This document shows positions 1 to 6,132 of a stretch of DNA of 8,561 nucleotides, piece after piece. Every line of letters begins with the position of its first letter. The first letter of the stretch is position 1. A program made the translations under genes and the position numbers. Below the pieces are notes generated by a model, which did not search any database, was not told the DNA's origin, and saw only the letters and a program-made list of their open reading frames with translations. The stretch comes from Acidobacteriota bacterium (GTDB taxonomy: Bacteria; Acidobacteriota; Terriglobia; Terriglobales; Acidobacteriaceae). Location of the stretch: the NCBI GenBank assembly GCA_021778815.1, contig JAJYBW010000136.1, positions 1 to 8,561 on the forward strand, in the 5' to 3' direction.

Positions 1-126
1 AGGGTGCGTGCGACCGAGTTGCTGCTGCACGAGAAGCCGGTGCAGATTGTTCCCACACAAGAAAGGCCTCGCGCCGGCAACGTCAATTTCTTCCCGACGC
101 TGGTCGACAGCAGTCCCCGCACGTAG
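1..126 (+). CDS. 3' end of an unidentified protein-coding gene (partial)
   Basis: Frame 1 on the plus strand is open from the window edge to a TAG at 124-126, giving 41 C-terminal residues (reading RVRATELLLHEKPV near the edge, then PTQERPRAGNVNFFP). Third codon positions are mostly G or C and the composition looks like a real soluble protein tail, whereas the minus strand here gives a Ser/Cys/Thr-rich reading that looks non-coding. The gene would converge on the minus-strand operon, with only 25 bp between the two stop codons. I do not recognise the family from this short tail. A longer plus-strand ORF in another frame (8-505) crosses the same bases but runs antisense into the next gene, and I regard it as a shadow. 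Confidence 0.5.
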   Translation, partial: RVRATELLLHEKPVQIVPTQERPRAGNVNFFPTLVDSSPRT

Positions 127-151
127 GTCCTACGAGGTATCGTCGCTCAGA

Positions 152-1567
152 CTAGAGTGCCTCGGCGGGACTCTTCGGCTTGCCAGACTGCAACGCGCGT
201 ACGATTACGATCTCCAATGCACCCTTTTGTTTTTCGTACTCATCTGGCGCGATTCGGCCTTCCAGTCGCTCAGTCTCGAGCGCAAAGAGTTCTTCTTTCA
301 ACGCCTCCATCAATCGCGAACGATGGGACTCTGCGCTGGTTGCGCGGACTGCGGTAGCGGACACAGGAGGCTTATAGCCCTCCGTGGGTTTCGTCGCCGA
401 TGGAACGTTTGCAAGCGGAACGGCAGGACCGCCGGCACTCGCCGCGACAGGCTGATTCTGCTTCATCAGAAAAGCAGCGCCCACCGCCAGCAACACCGCC
501 GCTAGCGACAAAATCCACCACTTATACTTGTGCAGAGGATCCGGTGTGTCGATCGGAACACCTAGCCCGATCCCGGGCCGCGTATTGTTCGCGGCTGAGG
601 ATTGTGCTGTCGCCTCCGGCCCCATGGCGCCCTGATCTGCACCCGCTGCCGGCGCGCCATTCCCATTGTCTTGACTCGCAGTGTTTTCCTGGGGAAGCAA
701 TCCTGTACCAGAGACGGTAAACGCGAGCTTCGATTGTGGCGTGACATTTCTCGCAAGATAAGTCTGCACCTTTACGTCTTCATCGATCGGCTGGAACGCG
801 CCTGCCGGCGTGCCTGCAAACTGCACGCTCTTCGGCAGAATAATGGCGAGATTGTCGACCGGCGCTGACACGCGCGGATGGAACTGAAAGCTGCCTGTAT
901 ACGGGATCTGGTAGCTGACCTGAAAGCGTGTCTCTCCAGGACGCAGCGGATACACGAAAGCGTAGTCGCCCGGTGTGCCTAGCGGCGTCGGTGGAGTTTG
1001 CACTGGCATGCTGCCCGGCCCCTGCGCAGCGGCAGCAACCACCTGGGCATTTTTCGGCAAATAGATTTCATACGCTCGCGGTCCGAACTGGGTCCGCGGA
1101 GGGGACGAAGCGTTCTTCACAAAGAAATTCTCAATCACGCTCAAGCCATTGGGACTGGCTTCGATCCGAGCTACGTCAGCTTCTGTGGAAACCCCTTCCA
1201 CCTTTTCGGCGGCATCATAGACATCCACATTCACGGTAGCGGTACCCGCAGGTACGGGGCGAAAGTAGGTCGCCTTGTCATGAATCACGCGCAACAGATG
1301 CATCGGCGCGCCATCCGTAGCGTCCAACGAGAAACGCCCCTGGGCGTCAGTGGTGGTTTTGGCCGCGACCTCCATCCCAAGGCGCATCAGCTCGACGCTG
1401 TCGCCGGCAGAGGGCTTTTTCGTGGTTTGATTCGTGACCGTGCCCGATATGGGAGCTGCCATGACAGCGGAGCCACCCGCAATCAAGACGAAAACCGCGC
1501 ACATCAGTGGCAAACCGGCAACCTTGGCGCGAAAAAACGAAAGCAAGCTGGAACGTTGAAGTTTCAT
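152..1567 (-). CDS. Secreted/membrane-anchored carboxypeptidase-regulatory-like domain protein with CcmI-like cytoplasmic tail
   Basis: The protein has 471 residues from the ATG at 1567. A longer reading would need a TTG at 1588 and lacks a ribosome site. Residues 1-37 form a signal peptide (KLQR basic start, hydrophobic core, VMA-A cleavage). Residues about 40-100 (ISGTVTNQTTKKP...TDAQGRFSLDA) match the carboxypeptidase regulatory-like beta-sandwich. A predicted beta-rich periplasmic part follows to about 290, then a Gln/Asn/Ala/Gly-rich linker, one membrane helix at about 350-368 (WWILSLAAVLLAVGAAFLM), a Pro/Ala linker and a charged helical tail at 415-458 (LKEELFALETERLEGRIAPDEY). The gene is last in the ccmF-ccmH-ccmI-like operon, 39 nt after the CcmI-like stop codon. 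Position and tail suggest an accessory role in cytochrome c maturation, which is inference. No catalytic residues are recognisable. The domain calls are fairly sure; the function is not known. Confidence 0.85.
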   Translation of the reverse strand: MKLQRSSLLSFFRAKVAGLPLMCAVFVLIAGGSAVMAAPISGTVTNQTTKKPSAGDSVELMRLGMEVAAKTTTDAQGRFSLDATDGAPMHLLRVIHDKATYFRPVPAGTATVNVDVYDAAEKVEGVSTEADVARIEASPNGLSVIENFFVKNASSPPRTQFGPRAYEIYLPKNAQVVAAAAQGPGSMPVQTPPTPLGTPGDYAFVYPLRPGETRFQVSYQIPYTGSFQFHPRVSAPVDNLAIILPKSVQFAGTPAGAFQPIDEDVKVQTYLARNVTPQSKLAFTVSGTGLLPQENTASQDNGNGAPAAGADQGAMGPEATAQSSAANNTRPGIGLGVPIDTPDPLHKYKWWILSLAAVLLAVGAAFLMKQNQPVAASAGGPAVPLANVPSATKPTEGYKPPVSATAVRATSAESHRSRLMEALKEELFALETERLEGRIAPDEYEKQKGALEIVIVRALQSGKPKSPAEAL

Positions 1568-1606
1568 GGAGTCTCTTTCTGATGGCAATTCACAGCAGTG
1601 ACGAGT

Positions 1607-1894
1607 TCAGGCCGCGTGCACCGCGGTTTCCAGGAACTCAATTTCAGCAAGAATCTGAGCTGCTTCATTTTCCATACCTGCCCGCTGCGCCAGGTAATCT
1701 TCTTCCGGATATTTTCCCGCTCGATACTCGAAGTTCAAATCGCGAAGGTTTTCATAGATCGTATCTTTGCGCTCGCGCAAAAATTCCAGGCGCGTCTTCT
1801 GCGTCTGCTCTTCCGTTTTGGACTGAGGATAGAAAACATACACAAAGACGCCAATCAACAGCGCTGCGCAAGCCAGGATTGTGATCATGCTCAT
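1607..1894 (-). CDS. CcmI-like small membrane protein (cytochrome c maturation)
   Basis: This 95-residue protein has one N-terminal membrane helix (residues 4-22, ITILACAALLIGVFVYVFYP) followed by a long charged helical or coiled-coil stretch (27-92) with the pattern YENLRDLNFEYRAGKYPEEDY. This resembles the N-terminal part of CcmI, where a membrane anchor precedes an L..ER..EL..D...G.I...EY motif. In proteobacteria CcmI presents apocytochrome c to the CcmF/CcmH haem ligation complex. The large TPR domain that binds the apocytochrome C-terminus is absent, so this is a short form. Its ATG overlaps the ccmH stop in an ATGA (1891-1894), which implies translational coupling. A purine-rich GAGAG lies about 10 nt upstream. 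A second ATG is present at codon 3. The operon position supports a role in haem ligation; the name rests on architecture and context rather than a recognised full domain. Confidence 0.8.
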   Translation of the reverse strand: MSMITILACAALLIGVFVYVFYPQSKTEEQTQKTRLEFLRERKDTIYENLRDLNFEYRAGKYPEEDYLAQRAGMENEAAQILAEIEFLETAVHAA

Positions 1895-2394
1895 AAATCG
1901 GTCTCTCTTCGAACCTTATCCAGAATCGCGGTGGTGTGCGGGTCTGTCGCGCTTTCCGCAGGCATCGCAACCGTGTGCAGCTTCCATTTCCGAATCAACA
2001 AGGCCGTGCCCAGCATGGCCAGCAGAAAGACCACCCCCGGCGCAATCCAGGCGACTAAATTGAAGCCGCTTTGCGGAGGCGCGGCCAGAACCGTGGGTCC
2101 ATACTTCTGCACGAAATTTTGCAGGATTAACTGGTCGCCGTCTCCGCGGTCGAGTGCAGTCCGCAACTCCGCTTCTTCCTGCGTGGAAACCGTGCAGCCG
2201 ACGTGATTGCATTCCAGCAGGACTTGACCGCAGCCGCAGGTACACATCAACTTATGGCCCAATTTCTGATAACGATCGGACGTGTTGCCGGCACCCGCCA
2301 TAAACAGCAGTAGCAGGCACGCCACCGAAAGCTGCACCCAGATCTTAATCAGGGAGCGATCGAAAACTCGTGGGTAGGGTCGACGTCCGCGCAT
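1891..2394 (-). CDS. ccmH: CcmH-family cytochrome c maturation thioreductase-like protein
   Basis: The protein has 167 residues. A basic N-terminus plus hydrophobic segment (about 13-35) is a signal peptide or anchor. It is followed by HKLMCTCGCGQVLLECNHVGC (start H47), a short helical domain (EEAELRTALDRGDGDQLILQNFVQKYGPTVLAAPP) and a membrane helix at about 114-134. The helical region and the YGP-VL-APP-W-P run match CcmH, which keeps apocytochrome CxxCH cysteines reduced and hands them to the CcmF haem lyase in the periplasm. Canonical CcmH has LRCxxC; here the cysteines are C51, C53, C55, C62 and C67, with no CxxC spacing. I recall similar Cys-rich versions annotated as CcmH in Acidobacteria, but cannot check this. 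The gene starts 3 nt after the ccmF stop and overlaps the next gene by 4 nt, so it is in the middle of an operon. Confidence in the family is high; confidence in the redox chemistry is moderate. Confidence 0.88.
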   Translation of the reverse strand: MRGRRPYPRVFDRSLIKIWVQLSVACLLLLFMAGAGNTSDRYQKLGHKLMCTCGCGQVLLECNHVGCTVSTQEEAELRTALDRGDGDQLILQNFVQKYGPTVLAAPPQSGFNLVAWIAPGVVFLLAMLGTALLIRKWKLHTVAMPAESATDPHTTAILDKVRRETDL

Positions 2395-2397
2395 GGA

Positions 2398-4446
2398 TTA
2401 GTCCCCCACGCCCGCAGGGAGCGCCAACTCTTCTTCCGCCGGTTTGCGCGGCTTCGTCGCCTGCTCCGCGCTCATGTTTGGAACCAGGGCCAGCAGCGTG
2501 CCAAACGCCATCACCACCACTCCAATCCAGATCCATGCCACCAGCGGGTTTAGAATGACCTTAATGATGGGTTGATTCGTGTCCTGATTTCTGCCTTCAT
2601 AGACCACGTATAAATCGCGCTGCAGGGTGGAATGATTCGCCACCATGGTTTCGGTTTGCTGGCTGGCATGATAGAAACGCCGTTCCGGCGCCATCTGAGT
2701 CAGAAATTTGCCGTTTTTGTATACGTTCAGCAATTCGTATTCGCTGTCGTAATTCGCATTCGAATCCTGGGTGTAGCTCTGGCAGACCAGGCGATACTGC
2801 CCGATTGTCATCGAGTCATGAAAGCCCATTTCCTGCTCGTTCGACTGATTGAAGGCCGACCCCGCCAGCCCGACAAAGACAATCACCACGCCGATATGCA
2901 CCAGGTGGCCGCCATAGCGACGCGTGTTGCGTCGCGTCAGTTGCACCAGCGAAAGCAGCATGTTCTTGCCAGTGTGACGTTGAATGACTCGCGCGCCGCG
3001 CCAGAACTCGCTGCCCACTGCGGTAATCACCAGAGCCGCCAGCGAGAAGGTCATCAGAGAGTACAGCGTGCCCACATCCTGCCAGGGACGCATGCCGGCC
3101 GCCATCAAAACCACCGCCGTCGTCACTCCCGCGATTGAAGGCCATAGAAAGTTCCGCTTGACGCTCTTGAAGGAGGTGCTGCGCCACGCCAAAATGGGCC
3201 CAATGCCTGTTAGAAACAGGAGGAAAACGCCGATTGGCACTGCGACGCGGTTATAGAACGGCGGACCCACCGTGACCTTCGAGCCTTCGACATATTCCGA
3301 AATGATCGGGAACAGCGTTCCCCACAACACCGTAAAGCAAGCTGCCAGCAGCACAAGATTATTGAACAGAAAACTCGACTCGCGCGAGACCAGCGATTCC
3401 AGCTTGTGCTCCGACTGCAAATGATCCCGCTGCAAAATGTAGGTGAAAAGGCAAACGCTTAGCACGATCAGCAGGAAGCCCCAGAACCAGGTTCCAATCG
3501 ATGACTCAGCAAACGCGTGCACAGAACTGACCAGTCCGCTTCGCGTCAGCAGCGTGCCGAGAATCGACAGCATGAACGTGGTGAAAATCAGCCACACGTT
3601 CCAGGACTTCATCATGCCGCGCTTTTCCTGCATCATTACCGAGTGCAGAAAGGCGGTGCCCGTCAGCCACGGCATCAGGGATGCATTCTCGACCGGGTCC
3701 CAGCCCCAGTAACCGCCCCAGCCTAGAACGGCGTAGGCCCAATGCATGCCAAGAAAAATGCCGCAGGTCAAAAATAACCACGTCACCATCGTCCAGCGAC
3801 GGGTAATGTGGATCCACTTTTCCCCGGGGTAGCGCATCATCAACGCACCCAGCGCAAAGGCAAAAGGAACGCTGAATCCGACATAACCTAGGTACAACAT
3901 CGGCGGATGAATCACCATCTCCGGATATTGCAGCAGCGGATTTAATCCAAAGCCATCCGCCGGCACGGCTCCCTGCGTCAGCGCAAACGGCGGTGCCGGA
4001 AACACGATCAATAAGGTGAAGAAGATCTGAACGGCAGCCAGAATGGTCGAGGCGTACGCCGTCAGTTTGACGTCGACCTTATGCCGGACCCGCAAGACAA
4101 ATCCGTAGGCGCCCAGCAACCATGCCCACAGCAGCAGCGAGCCTTCCTGTCCCGACCACAGAGCCGCAAACTTGTACGGCCAAGGCAGTGCCCGGTTGGA
4201 ATGGTGCAGGATGTAGGAAACGGAGAAGTCGTTGGTAAACGCGCAATAGACCAGCGCGAAAGCAGCCGCGCTCAGGGCAATAAAGCTCCCAATTCCCGCT
4301 CGTCGCGCAGACTCCGCCAGACGTTCAGGACCGAGGCTGACGTGTGGATGGACCGCGATCTGCCGCAGCGCGAAAGCGCCGACCACAAAGTTGTAGACGC
4401 ACAGAACCAGACCGAAAAGAATTGCGAAACTACCGAATGCTGCCAT
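2398..4446 (-). CDS. ccmF: Cytochrome c haem lyase subunit CcmF
   Basis: The protein has 682 residues from the ATG at 4446 (MAAFGSFAILFGLVL, which aligns with the usual CcmF start in the first membrane helix). A GTG at 4491 would add 15 polar residues without a ribosome site. CcmF is the polytopic inner-membrane core of the System I haem lyase: it takes haem from holo-CcmE and, with CcmH, attaches it to CxxCH of apocytochromes. Visible hallmarks are the tryptophan-rich haem-binding WWD motif WGGYWGWDPVEN (243-254), preceded by GMHWAYAVLG, and candidate haem-ligand histidines at H180 (IHPPMLY), H268 (FLHSVMM), H310 (SSVHAFA) and H517 (GHLVHIG). There is also a large periplasmic loop at about 535-630 and a final membrane helix near 635-655. 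Length fits the family (about 650). It is the first gene of the operon here; ccmE, ccmC and ccmAB are not in the window. Identity is very secure. Confidence 0.96.
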   Translation of the reverse strand: MAAFGSFAILFGLVLCVYNFVVGAFALRQIAVHPHVSLGPERLAESARRAGIGSFIALSAAAFALVYCAFTNDFSVSYILHHSNRALPWPYKFAALWSGQEGSLLLWAWLLGAYGFVLRVRHKVDVKLTAYASTILAAVQIFFTLLIVFPAPPFALTQGAVPADGFGLNPLLQYPEMVIHPPMLYLGYVGFSVPFAFALGALMMRYPGEKWIHITRRWTMVTWLFLTCGIFLGMHWAYAVLGWGGYWGWDPVENASLMPWLTGTAFLHSVMMQEKRGMMKSWNVWLIFTTFMLSILGTLLTRSGLVSSVHAFAESSIGTWFWGFLLIVLSVCLFTYILQRDHLQSEHKLESLVSRESSFLFNNLVLLAACFTVLWGTLFPIISEYVEGSKVTVGPPFYNRVAVPIGVFLLFLTGIGPILAWRSTSFKSVKRNFLWPSIAGVTTAVVLMAAGMRPWQDVGTLYSLMTFSLAALVITAVGSEFWRGARVIQRHTGKNMLLSLVQLTRRNTRRYGGHLVHIGVVIVFVGLAGSAFNQSNEQEMGFHDSMTIGQYRLVCQSYTQDSNANYDSEYELLNVYKNGKFLTQMAPERRFYHASQQTETMVANHSTLQRDLYVVYEGRNQDTNQPIIKVILNPLVAWIWIGVVVMAFGTLLALVPNMSAEQATKPRKPAEEELALPAGVGD

Positions 4447-4491
4447 AGCGCCTGCTGTATCCTGTCGCTTGTCGCCGAGCCAAAGGGCCAC

Positions 4492-4750
4492 ATGGATCGG
4501 CCCGGAAAAAATGCTGCCCCGCTCGCCGGAAAGCCGTCATTCTCTTGGATTCTCTATAGTCTGAAGCTTAGGAGATATGGCGTCGCCGACACAGTGACCA
4601 CCATCACAATCATACAGATTTATCCTGAGTCGGCCTATCGTGCGCACCTGCGACAGCAGAGTCGAGACATCGATCCCAATCGGGCGATATCGGGCAAATA
4701 CACGCATCTACAGGCGTGAGACATCGAAGATCCGCGAGCGCTTCCCGGAA
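4492..4750. other. Intergenic region between usp and ccmF
   Basis: No credible gene is seen on either strand. It should carry the ccm operon promoter on the minus strand. The best -10-like hexamer is TATGAT at 4614-4609 (minus), with a poor -35 (TAGGCC, 17 bp upstream). A second AT-rich patch, TATAGA, lies at 4558-4553. A 10-bp direct repeat, GAGACATCGA, occurs at 4664-4673 and 4718-4727. Downstream of the usp stop a 5-bp hairpin (CACGC/GCGTG, 4701-4718) is present without a T-run, so no convincing terminator separates usp from ccmF and read-through is possible. Confidence 0.4.
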
Positions 4751-5671
4751 TCAGACAAGATGACCGCGAACCCCCAGCACAGGGCACTCGGCTCCCCGAA
4801 TGATCTGCGACAGCGTCGACCAGGGTGAATGATCCGCCAAGGTTGAACTTTCTCGGACCCCGACCACAATCAGGTTGGCCGCTTCCGCTTGCGCAACTCG
4901 CAGGACTTCTTCGCTGGCATTGCCTGTCTCGACGCGTACCCTAGGCTCGCACCATTGCTCCGCATCCGGAGGTAGAAGCTGTCGTAATTTCTGCAACAGC
5001 AAACGATCCTCGCCGTTTAGGGAACTCTCCCCCGCTTTTGGCCCGGGCTTTCTTACGTGCAGCAACGTCAGCCGAGCAGCCATTTCCTCGGCGATTGAAG
5101 ATGCGTACTGCGCCGGACGAAATGCGCTGGTTTCCAGGTCCGTGGCGAAAACGATGGATCGAATGGTGTCGAGGTTTTCGCGGCAATGTGGACCAATGAC
5201 CAGCACCGGGCACGGCACCCTGCGAAGCACGCTTTCAGCGACCGATCCGAAAGCAAGTTTCTTCAATCCATCGGCTCCATGGGAACCCACAATCACCAGG
5301 TCCGCACTCTGCGCCCGTGCAATTCCATCGATCAAATCTGTCGGTTCGGCAAATTCAATAACAGTGCGATGGTGGATCGATCCGAGATTCGCCTTGGAAA
5401 CGACGACTTCCATTTGGGCGCGAGCGGTGTCCAGATCCGCCTCCAATAACTCTGGGGTGGCTCCTGGACCATACAGTACCGGAGGAACGGCATGCACAAG
5501 AAAAAGCGTTCCTCCAAACTGGCCGGCAAGAGATTTCGCAGCGTTCAGCGCGGTAACCACGGGTCCGGAAAAATCGACGCCGAGAAGGATCGTTTTGAAT
5601 TTTGCTTTGTAGGTTCCGAGCCGCAGTCCGGCGTCAATGGCGGAATCGGCTTGCACACGAGGTTGGTCCAT
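4751..5671 (-). CDS. Tandem-domain universal stress protein (UspA family)
   Basis: This 306-residue cytoplasmic protein has two Usp domains after a 20-residue polar leader. Domain 1 (about 26-160) starts KTILLGVDFSG, with D33 in the nucleotide-base position. It carries the full ATP-binding signature G-2X-G-9X-G-S/T (G129, G132, G142, S143 in GSHGADGLKKLAFGS) and ends CPVLVIGP. Domain 2 (about 170-306) starts SIVFATDLETSAF and ends CPVLGVRG, but its loop reads GVRESSTLADHSPWST, so the glycine signature is lost and nucleotide binding there is unlikely. Double-domain Usps usually act as intramolecular dimers in stress survival, hypoxia or stationary phase. The ATG at 5671 is fixed by a perfect AGGAGG four bases upstream. 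The gene lies divergent to the NRAMP transporter and upstream of, and in line with, ccmF. A CRP/FNR-like palindrome sits about 98 bp upstream of the start. Confidence 0.93.
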   Translation of the reverse strand: MDQPRVQADSAIDAGLRLGTYKAKFKTILLGVDFSGPVVTALNAAKSLAGQFGGTLFLVHAVPPVLYGPGATPELLEADLDTARAQMEVVVSKANLGSIHHRTVIEFAEPTDLIDGIARAQSADLVIVGSHGADGLKKLAFGSVAESVLRRVPCPVLVIGPHCRENLDTIRSIVFATDLETSAFRPAQYASSIAEEMAARLTLLHVRKPGPKAGESSLNGEDRLLLQKLRQLLPPDAEQWCEPRVRVETGNASEEVLRVAQAEAANLIVVGVRESSTLADHSPWSTLSQIIRGAECPVLGVRGHLV

Positions 5672-5675
5672 AAAC

Positions 5676-5681
5676 CCTCCT
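5676..5681 (-). promoter_or_regulatory. Strong Shine-Dalgarno site of the usp gene
   Basis: AGGAGG on the minus strand with a 4-nt GTTT spacer before the ATG at 5671. It is the best ribosome site in the window and decides the usp start; it suggests high translation of the stress protein. Confidence 0.85.
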
Positions 5682-5762
5682 GAAACGCGTATGGAAATGC
5701 GCCCTCAAATCAGGTCGTTTTCAGCTCCGTCTGGAGCCTAGCGAAAAGGCTGGCCTATTTCA

Positions 5763-5776
5763 GTGACCCGGGTCAC
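5763..5776. promoter_or_regulatory. Candidate CRP/FNR-family operator (perfect 14-bp palindrome)
   Basis: GTGACCCGGGTCAC is perfectly self-complementary and has the form GTGA-N6-TCAC, the core of the CRP-type consensus TGTGA-N6-TCACA. The outermost bases differ: A instead of T before, G instead of A after. It is centred about 98 bp upstream of the usp ATG and 363 bp upstream of the transporter start, so usp is the more likely target. A further direct GTCACGG lies exactly 21 bp (two helical turns) from the right half. That a CRP/FNR regulator binds here is inferred. Confidence 0.4.
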
Positions 5777-5928
5777 GGTATTGTCGCTCCCAGTCACGGA
5801 TGTACCCCCATGGTTCGACCGGTGCAAACCTGGCGATCGATGCGTTTACCCATTCGATGGACCCATATTCGCAGCCGTCCCGGTACCGCTCCGTCCCGCC
5901 AAACGGCGCGTGCGACCCGGTGTGTTCT

Positions 5929-5946
5929 TATAAAAAAGGCTAATAT
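5929..5946 (+). promoter_or_regulatory. Possible promoter -10 region for the NRAMP gene
   Basis: TATAAA (5929-5934) and TAATAT (5941-5946) stand out as AT-rich -10-like hexamers in GC-rich surroundings, about 190-200 bp upstream of the transporter start. Neither has a good -35 partner at 16-18 bp. If used, the mRNA would have a long leader containing the 5975-5990 hairpin and the small ORF. Confidence 0.25.
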
Positions 5947-6030
5947 GTGCTGTTCGTCACGTTTTAGGGAGTTGGACCCATGCTAGGGTCGCCATATAAC
6001 ACTGCGATCGAAACTGAGTAGAGGAGCGCA

Positions 6031-6123
6031 GTGGACGAAACGCAACTGAATCCGGGACGACGGAATAGAGCATCGAATGAGACAGCGATTCGACATTCAA
6101 ATGTTTTTTCCTGTACCCGGTAG
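6031..6123 (+). CDS. Possible 30-residue leader ORF upstream of the NRAMP gene
   Basis: A GTG at 6031 follows a good ribosome site (AGGAG at 6022-6026, about 4 nt spacing) and opens a 30-codon frame (MDETQLNPGRRNRASN and so on, ending FSCTR) that stops with TAG at 6121-6123. The AGGA overlapping this stop could serve as the transporter's own ribosome site, so translation of the two could be coupled. The peptide is polar and resembles no family I know. It lies in the same frame as the transporter, separated by two in-frame stops (6121 and 6127). It could equally be chance in a leader region. Confidence 0.2.
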   Translation: MDETQLNPGRRNRASNETAIRHSNVFSCTR

Positions 6124-6132
6124 GATTGAGGT

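Larger units (their letters stand above)
5672..6132. other. Divergent intergenic region between usp (minus) and NRAMP transporter (plus)
   Basis: These 461 bp carry no long ORF. From the usp side they hold the usp ribosome site and two small overlapping hairpins (GCTCC/GGAGC at 5724-5737, AGCCT/AGGCT at 5735-5751). Next are a 14-bp palindrome at 5763-5776 with an extra GTCACGG copy at 5793-5799, a GC-rich stretch, and an AT-rich promoter-like patch at 5929-5946. A GACCC/GGGTC hairpin (5975-5990) and a possible 30-codon ORF (6031-6123) complete it. I do not see a recognisable yybP-ykoY manganese riboswitch core or an MntR/Fur box, although these would be plausible before a metal transporter. 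Confidence 0.5.

Noticed and set aside
998..1582. 194-codon plus-strand ORF opposite the carboxypeptidase-regulatory-like gene
   Set aside because: Antisense to a gene with a clear signal peptide, domain and membrane helix; the product is His/Arg-rich with no family features.
1568..1588. 7-residue extension of the carboxypeptidase-regulatory-like protein from TTG 1588
   Set aside because: The ATG at 1567 gives a normal signal peptide start (MKLQR); no ribosome site precedes the TTG.
1598..2206. 202-codon plus-strand ORF opposite ccmH and the ccmI-like gene
   Set aside because: Antisense shadow; the minus-strand genes overlap by 4 nt and fit Ccm families.
4447..4491. 15-residue N-terminal extension of CcmF from a GTG at 4491
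   Set aside because: No ribosome site before the GTG; CcmF proteins normally start just before the first membrane helix, which fits the ATG at 4446.
4571..4597. Plus-strand AGGAGATATG resembling a ribosome site plus start codon
   Set aside because: Opens only six codons before TGA; probably chance.
4664..4727. 10-bp direct repeat GAGACATCGA, two copies 54 bp apart
   Set aside because: Only two copies, no symmetry and no clear link to a promoter; may be chance.
4875..5612. 245-codon plus-strand ORF opposite usp
   Set aside because: Ser/Arg/Cys-rich shadow of a well-supported Usp gene with a perfect ribosome site.
5975..5990. GACCC/GGGTC hairpin in the NRAMP leader considered as part of a manganese riboswitch
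   Set aside because: Only five pairs, and the conserved yybP-ykoY core sequences are not visible around it.
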